In this document: in pieces, positions 14,377 through 17,570 of the stretch
Layout: each line of letters opens with the position of its first letter
Numbering within the stretch: position 1 is the stretch's first letter
Origin: Kiritimatiellia bacterium
GTDB lineage: Bacteria; Verrucomicrobiota; Kiritimatiellia; RFP12; UBA1067
NCBI GenBank assembly: GCA_900771305.1
Contig: CAAGNL010000201.1
Coordinates: forward strand, 1 to 17,570
DNA: 17,570 bases
Reading direction: 5' to 3'
Notes under the pieces: model-generated
The model's database searches: none
What the model saw: only the letters and a program-made list of their open reading frames with translations
What the model was told of the DNA's origin: nothing
Made by a program: the position numbers and the translations under genes

Positions 14377-14491
14377 GATCGTTGCTGAACCCATGTATTT
14401 CATTGCCGCTTCTATAAAACATAGGTTCAAGTTCCAGGTTGAAAGTTGAAGGATAGGTGAACGGCACGGATTCTGCTACTAAAAGTTAGAA

Positions 14492-14848
14492 ATGTCTGAA
14501 TCAGAACAAGAAGAAATCTCCCGACGGCTTGCGGCCGCCGAGCAGCAGGTCGAACGCTCAAAGGTGGTGATGGAGTCGCTCGCCGGCTTCTGCCATGCCC
14601 TTGGGCAGCCCGCGCAGGTGCTTCTCAGCAGCATCGAAGTCCTGAAAATGCCGAGTACCGACAAGGATCTGCAGGGACAGATCCTTGACATCTGCTATGA
14701 CGCGGCGAATGAGATCCGCGACGTTCTCGCCCAGATGAAGAAAAAACGCGAGTGGGTCGCCGAGGCCTACCTGCCCAACAATACCCAGGCAGGCAGCGTT
14801 CTTTCCATGCCCGAGTGGCATGACAAGACCCCTCCGCGCGAAAGTTGA
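14492..14848 (+). CDS. Small orphan histidine-kinase DHp (HisKA-like) domain protein
   Basis: 118 residues, transcribed divergently from pilM. An N-terminal coiled coil (about 5-25) leads into a helical hairpin: helix 1 around MESLAGFCHALGQPAQVLLS (27-46) and helix 2 around LQGQILDICYDAANEIRDVL (60-79). The H35-A-L-G-Q-P40 segment matches the H-E-L-x-Q-P phospho-acceptor box of HisKA kinases, but the acidic residue at H+1 is Ala and no ATP-binding (HATPase) domain follows. It may be a phosphotransfer or response-regulator docking protein, or a degenerate scaffold. M. xanthus has the PilS kinase near its pilA, which makes a regulatory role for the pilus locus plausible but unproven. The ribosome-binding site is weak. 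The gene converges on the TPR gene across a hairpin. Confidence 0.6.
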   Translation: MSESEQEEISRRLAAAEQQVERSKVVMESLAGFCHALGQPAQVLLSSIEVLKMPSTDKDLQGQILDICYDAANEIRDVLAQMKKKREWVAEAYLPNNTQAGSVLSMPEWHDKTPPRES

Positions 14849-14882
14849 TTTGCAGATCTGCGAAAAATTGCAGAACTGCAAA
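14849..14882. terminator. Long hairpin between convergent genes (probable bidirectional terminator)
   Basis: 13-base arms (14849-14861 and 14870-14882) pair with one mismatch around an 8-base A/T-rich loop, and the base of the stem is TTT/AAA. It fills almost exactly the 40-bp gap between the stop codons of two convergent genes. A long T-tract is lacking on both strands. Confidence 0.5.
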
Positions 14883-14888
14883 TTGGAA

Positions 14889-15764
14889 TCACGGGGTAAG
14901 CCGCTTCAGTCTTTGGGCAATATTGTCTACGACGGCGTGTCGGGATTCCGTGCGACGGGCTTCATCGAGAAGACTCTTCAGGCATCCAAGGTCCCCACGA
15001 TCCGCGGCATAGACCGAGAGGTAGTCCAGCGCCTGGAGAAACGAGGCCTTGTCGGAATCCGACAACTTGTCAAGATCCCCTTTACACTTCTGGGCTCCCT
15101 TCCCTCGAAGCTCGGAAAATGCCGCAATCGCCTTGTCGTCATCCCGAACCCCCTCAAGTCGATAGGTTCGCCCCAACACGCAGAGGACATCAAGGGAATC
15201 AGGATTATCCCGATAAGCCTCTTCCGCGACTTTTCGGGCCAGATTCGGATCCTTCATCAGACTTGCCGCGGCGAACCAGGCCGTCGTCCAGGCTTCGGTG
15301 TTATGTGGGTTCGACCGCACGGCCATCCAGAACCAGGGCAACATCTCCTTGGCTTTGTCCTGCCCCAGATGCCGATCAACCTCGGGCGCTCGAATCTGAC
15401 CGTTAATCCATCTCCAGGGATCGAACTGGTGATTATGGTCGGGGACGGGCTCCGTCTCACCTCCATGGTGGTCATGGTCGTGATGGGGACAGTCCCCATG
15501 CCCGTCACAGGCGTGTGCCTCATGGTCATGTCCCTCGAGATGACAGTCAATATCGACCCCTCCGTGGAAGTAGCTGTCCGCCGTACGGACCATCGAATCG
15601 GAGATGTCCTTCTTCGCATCACCAAGGAGGACCGAGAGAACATCCTCTCCTGTCCGTCCCTGTGGGAGCCGTACAACTGGAAGGCGGCACAGAGTCGCCA
15701 ACATTCCAGTCAGGCCCAGAAACAGAATTCCGGCTCCTACAGCCGATTTGAAGCCCACCATCAC
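14889..15764 (-). CDS. TPR-repeat protein with a His-rich metal-binding-like segment, last gene of the ABC cassette
   Basis: 291 residues. An N-terminal hydrophobic helix (about 8-28) acts as signal or anchor. A short linker leads to a His/Asp/Cys-rich segment (74-112) with twelve His and three Cys, including HHDHDHH (94-100). Tetratricopeptide-type helices follow (about 136-225), with a typical WFWMAVRSNPHNTEAWTTAW unit and a DKAIAAFSEL unit. The TPR part would be a periplasmic or membrane-peripheral scaffold; the His-rich part suggests binding of a divalent metal such as zinc or nickel. It is separated by one base from the permease stop codon, so it is co-transcribed with the ABC exporter and may be its accessory protein. 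AGGAGG sits 7 nt before the GTG at 15764 and 10 nt before the next codon ATG, so either may be the start. I do not recognise a named family. Confidence 0.7.
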   Translation of the reverse strand: MMVGFKSAVGAGILFLGLTGMLATLCRLPVVRLPQGRTGEDVLSVLLGDAKKDISDSMVRTADSYFHGGVDIDCHLEGHDHEAHACDGHGDCPHHDHDHHGGETEPVPDHNHQFDPWRWINGQIRAPEVDRHLGQDKAKEMLPWFWMAVRSNPHNTEAWTTAWFAAASLMKDPNLARKVAEEAYRDNPDSLDVLCVLGRTYRLEGVRDDDKAIAAFSELRGKGAQKCKGDLDKLSDSDKASFLQALDYLSVYAADRGDLGCLKSLLDEARRTESRHAVVDNIAQRLKRLTP

Positions 15765-15765
15765 C

Positions 15766-16557
15766 CTACAGCCTCCTACGGTTCAGCACGAAACGGGCCG
15801 CCACCAGCAACAAAGACACATAGATCACCGCGTAGAAAAGCACCACGAGGAACACGACGCCATCAACACAGCCCCAGCCATGGACAACCCGTTGCCGCAT
15901 ATCGAAGAACTCGGTATGCGGAGCGAGCCAGTAGAACAGCCAGACCAGCCACCCCGTCGGACCCACGGCATTCCCGGCATAGTCCGGCAATCGGCGCCCG
16001 AAGAAGAACATCGCGGGAAAAAGAATCGCGAAGAGTGTTGCGCTGGCGGACGGCGTCGCAAGGAACGATCCCATCACGGCCGCAGCCACCACGAGGGCGA
16101 TGCAGGCCGCATGCAGTGCGAAGGCCTGTAGCAGGCAGAGGGAGAATCCATCACCGCCCCGAAGACACGACGAGACGGCAAAAAGGAGATAGAAGAAGGC
16201 CAACGCAGACCAGGAAGCGATCACGGCTCCCAGATATTTACCCAGAAGAACCTGTCCACGCGAAATCGGCTTCGCCAACAGCGGATAGATTGTTCGGTTG
16301 GAGAACTCGGCGGCAAAGAGGCGCCCCCCCGTCCCGAGTCCAATGAAGAGAGAAAAGGCCCAAATCAACAAAAACGCAGCCTCGTCGAAGTAGCGCGTGG
16401 CGCCTTCAACACCAAACGGACGCGCCATCGACAACGGCACGAGCAACACCAGCGCCAGCACCAGCAGCACGAACATATCGTTCCGGCGCCACAGCTCCAG
16501 AAGGGACAGCTTCATGAGCGCCCCCATCCGTCGCAGGAAAAGCTTCGCACAGTTCAT
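15766..16557 (-). CDS. ABC-2-type exporter permease
   Basis: 263 residues with about six transmembrane helices (near 28-46, 60-78, 108-128, 142-164, 171-187 and 233-256). The cytoplasmic segment FAAEFSNRTIYPLLAKPISRG (about 81-101) is the characteristic 'E...gT......P.sR...' coupling region of NatB/ABC-2 permeases. It would pair with the ATPase encoded just upstream. Its ATG overlaps the ATPase stop codon (ATGA), with AAGGGGGG about 6 nt upstream. The exported substrate cannot be read from the sequence. The place between a prepilin gene and pilMNOPQ resembles that of PilI in Myxococcus xanthus. Confidence 0.85.
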   Translation of the reverse strand: MNCAKLFLRRMGALMKLSLLELWRRNDMFVLLVLALVLLVPLSMARPFGVEGATRYFDEAAFLLIWAFSLFIGLGTGGRLFAAEFSNRTIYPLLAKPISRGQVLLGKYLGAVIASWSALAFFYLLFAVSSCLRGGDGFSLCLLQAFALHAACIALVVAAAVMGSFLATPSASATLFAILFPAMFFFGRRLPDYAGNAVGPTGWLVWLFYWLAPHTEFFDMRQRVVHGWGCVDGVVFLVVLFYAVIYVSLLLVAARFVLNRRRL

Positions 16558-17294
16558 TGCACGCCCCCCTTCTCAAGCACGTTCAGGAACAGACGTTCAA
16601 GATTTCCATCCCCATCGCCGGCAATGCCGGAGACGGGTCCATGGTAGATGCAGCGGCCTTGCTTCATGATCGCCACGGTGTCACAGAGAAGCTCCGTCTC
16701 GCCCAGCTCATGGGAGGAAAAGAAGATTGTCTTCCCTGCAGTCCGAAGCCTCCCGAGCAGTTCGCGGAAGTGGATGCGCGCGAGCGGATCCAAACCCGTA
16801 AAAGGTTCATCCAGAATCAACAAATCGGGATCATTCAGCAGAGCCTGGGCGATACCCGCGCGCTGGAGCATCCCCTTCGAATAGGTCTTCAGCGGACGCT
16901 TCGCCGCATCGGCCAACCCTACGGCCTCCAGTAGCTCATCCGTACGCTCCCGAATCGCCTTTCGATCCATCCCGCAGACGCCACCATAGAACGCCAGCAG
17001 CTCACGGGCGTTGAGATAGGGATAGTAGTAGGCAATCTCCGGCATATAGCCGATGCGATTCCGCGACGACGCCTCGACTGGATCCTGCCCGAAGACCCGA
17101 ACAGACCCCGAATCCGGCCGGAGAAGCCCCAGCAGCATCTTGATCGTCGTCGTCTTCCCCGCGCCATTCGTACCGAGGAACCCCGTCACCTCACCACGGG
17201 ACAGCGAGAGCGTCAAGCCATCGACGGCCGTGACCCCGCCAAAGGACTTAACCACATTGTCGATCTCGAGAACCTTGTCGCCCATGTCCGCCAT
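16554..17294 (-). CDS. ABC transporter ATP-binding protein of the ABC-2 exporter cassette
   Basis: 246 residues with a complete nucleotide-binding domain: Walker A GTNGAGKT (41-48), a Q-loop region reading GYMPE (82-86), signature YSKGMLQR (138-145), Walker B LLILDEP (158-164) and H-loop His195. The SKGM signature and P-E at the Q-loop are typical of NatA-type exporters that pair with ABC-2 permeases. The first ATG (17294) has GAGGAG about 9 nt upstream. However, a TATAAT -10 overlaps that ATG, so a transcript from it would begin at the fourth codon, itself an ATG (17285). Both starts are therefore possible. It resembles PilH of the M. xanthus pilGHI cassette by position; the family assignment is secure, the pilus role is inferred. 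Confidence 0.9.
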   Translation of the reverse strand: MADMGDKVLEIDNVVKSFGGVTAVDGLTLSLSRGEVTGFLGTNGAGKTTTIKMLLGLLRPDSGSVRVFGQDPVEASSRNRIGYMPEIAYYYPYLNARELLAFYGGVCGMDRKAIRERTDELLEAVGLADAAKRPLKTYSKGMLQRAGIAQALLNDPDLLILDEPFTGLDPLARIHFRELLGRLRTAGKTIFFSSHELGETELLCDTVAIMKQGRCIYHGPVSGIAGDGDGNLERLFLNVLEKGGVQ

Positions 17295-17322
17295 TATACC
17301 ATACTCCTCAACTCAATGAAAA
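17293..17322 (-). promoter_or_regulatory. Candidate promoter of the ABC/TPR cassette, overlapping the start codon
   Basis: TATAAT at 17298-17293 matches the -10 consensus exactly. TTTTCA at 17322-17317 (4 of 6 to TTGACA) lies 18 nt upstream. Transcription would start near 17286, making the mRNA leaderless for the ATG at 17285. The -35 hexamer is the T-tract of the prepilin terminator. Confidence 0.45.
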
Positions 17323-17345
17323 CGGGCGGCATCTCTGCCGCCCGT
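17319..17345 (-). terminator. Rho-independent terminator of the prepilin gene
   Basis: On the - strand a 10-bp perfect stem (ACGGGCGGCA / TGCCGCCCGT) with a 4-base GAGA loop is followed by TTT (17321-17319), the stem itself ending in T. It begins 41 nt after the prepilin stop codon and insulates that gene from the ABC cassette. Confidence 0.8.
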
Positions 17346-17386
17346 CCTTCGCATGCCAAATCTGCGTTTGAATACCGCAAAACAGC

Positions 17387-17570
17387 TTACGAGCCTGAAG
17401 TTTCCTTGATCAGCTTGTGCCACGCAGACTTGTCGTCAGACCCATTCGTGTCAATCGAACAGGTTGGACCCGTCGTATCGTCATCATCGCTAGAGCTTCC
17501 GCCCGCAGGGCACGTCGGCGTGTTCTGGATGTACTTCGTTGGACCCACGAGTTCGGCAGCGGAGCCCGGC
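17387..17570 (-). CDS. Type IV prepilin / GspG-like pseudopilin, C-terminal fragment (5' end outside window)
   Basis: The - strand frame gives the last 60 residues before a TAA. GPTKYIQNTPTCPAGG (9-24 of the fragment), an acidic SSSDDDD stretch and GPTCSID (34-40) match the C-terminal loop of the prepilins common in Verrucomicrobiota/Lentisphaerota-type genomes, where two Cys flank a Cys-Pro-x-Gly-Gly turn. Here C20 and C37 would form a disulfide-closed loop exposed on the fibre. The N-terminal methylation/cleavage motif and hydrophobic helix lie outside the window, so the call rests on the tail. It has its own terminator and was probably expressed separately and strongly. Neighbouring pil genes support the assignment. 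Confidence 0.72.
   Translation of the reverse strand, partial: PGSAAELVGPTKYIQNTPTCPAGGSSSDDDDTTGPTCSIDTNGSDDKSAWHKLIKETSGS

Larger units (their letters stand above)
14260..14491. other. 232-bp divergent intergenic region between pilM and the orphan DHp gene
   Basis: This region must hold the promoter of the pilM operon (- strand) and of the small gene at 14492 (+ strand). It contains a TATTGC/GCAATA dyad near pilM, a 54-bp REP-like palindrome in the centre and a run of related short words (GTTCAAGTTCC, GGTTGAAAGTTGAAGG) at 14424-14452. A TATAAA at 14413-14418 could be a -10 for the + strand gene, but no convincing -35 accompanies it. I found no convincing -10/-35 pair for pilM. Confidence 0.5.

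Noticed and set aside
14820..16346. 508-codon + strand open frame across the TPR and permease genes
   Set aside because: Overlaps two well-supported - strand genes, and its product becomes low-complexity Arg/Pro/Ser-rich text.

Overview
The window comes from a GC-rich, Gram-negative, diderm bacterium. Three things point to the PVC superphylum, and most likely a Verrucomicrobiota or Kiritimatiellota-type gut or aquatic lineage: the secretin-based pilus locus, the giant BspA-type LRR protein whose C-terminal domain ends in an F-[FY]-[KR]-V pattern common in those phyla, and the prepilin tail with its Cys-Pro-x-Gly-Gly loop. This placement is inferred from protein style, not from a marker search.

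Layout. The left edge carries the 3' end of rsmA (16S rRNA dimethyltransferase) on the + strand. Almost everything else is on the - strand and, read right to left, forms one type IV pilus / type II secretion-like locus. It begins with the 3' end of a prepilin gene (17387-17570) and its terminator. Next comes a three-gene cassette with its own promoter: ABC ATPase, ABC-2 permease and a His-rich TPR protein (17294 to 14889). A small + strand gene (14492-14848) encodes an orphan histidine-kinase dimerisation-type helical hairpin. The 232-bp divergent intergenic region 14260-14491 holds a REP-like palindrome. Then follow pilM, pilN, pilO, a pilP-like gene, a pilQ-type secretin and a 1442-residue BspA-like LRR protein (14259 to 4719). 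Every junction in that six-gene run is a 4-base ATGA stop/start overlap. After a 51-bp gap carrying a strong promoter come an assembly ATPase, a PilT retraction ATPase and a second assembly ATPase (4667 to 186).

How it works together. PilM/N/O/P would form the inner-membrane alignment complex, PilQ the outer-membrane channel, the two PilB-like ATPases extension motors and PilT the retraction motor. The prepilin would be the fibre subunit. No platform protein (PilC/GspF) or prepilin peptidase is in the window. The order prepilin - ABC cassette - pilMNOPQ resembles Myxococcus xanthus pilA-pilGHI-(pilD)-pilMNOPQ, so the ABC cassette is plausibly pilus-related. The most unusual element is the giant LRR protein, which is translationally coupled to the secretin and therefore looks like a dedicated cargo, adhesin or partner of this machine.

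There is no gene-free stretch longer than 300 bases. I saw no tRNA, rRNA, CRISPR array, insertion sequence or phage signature.
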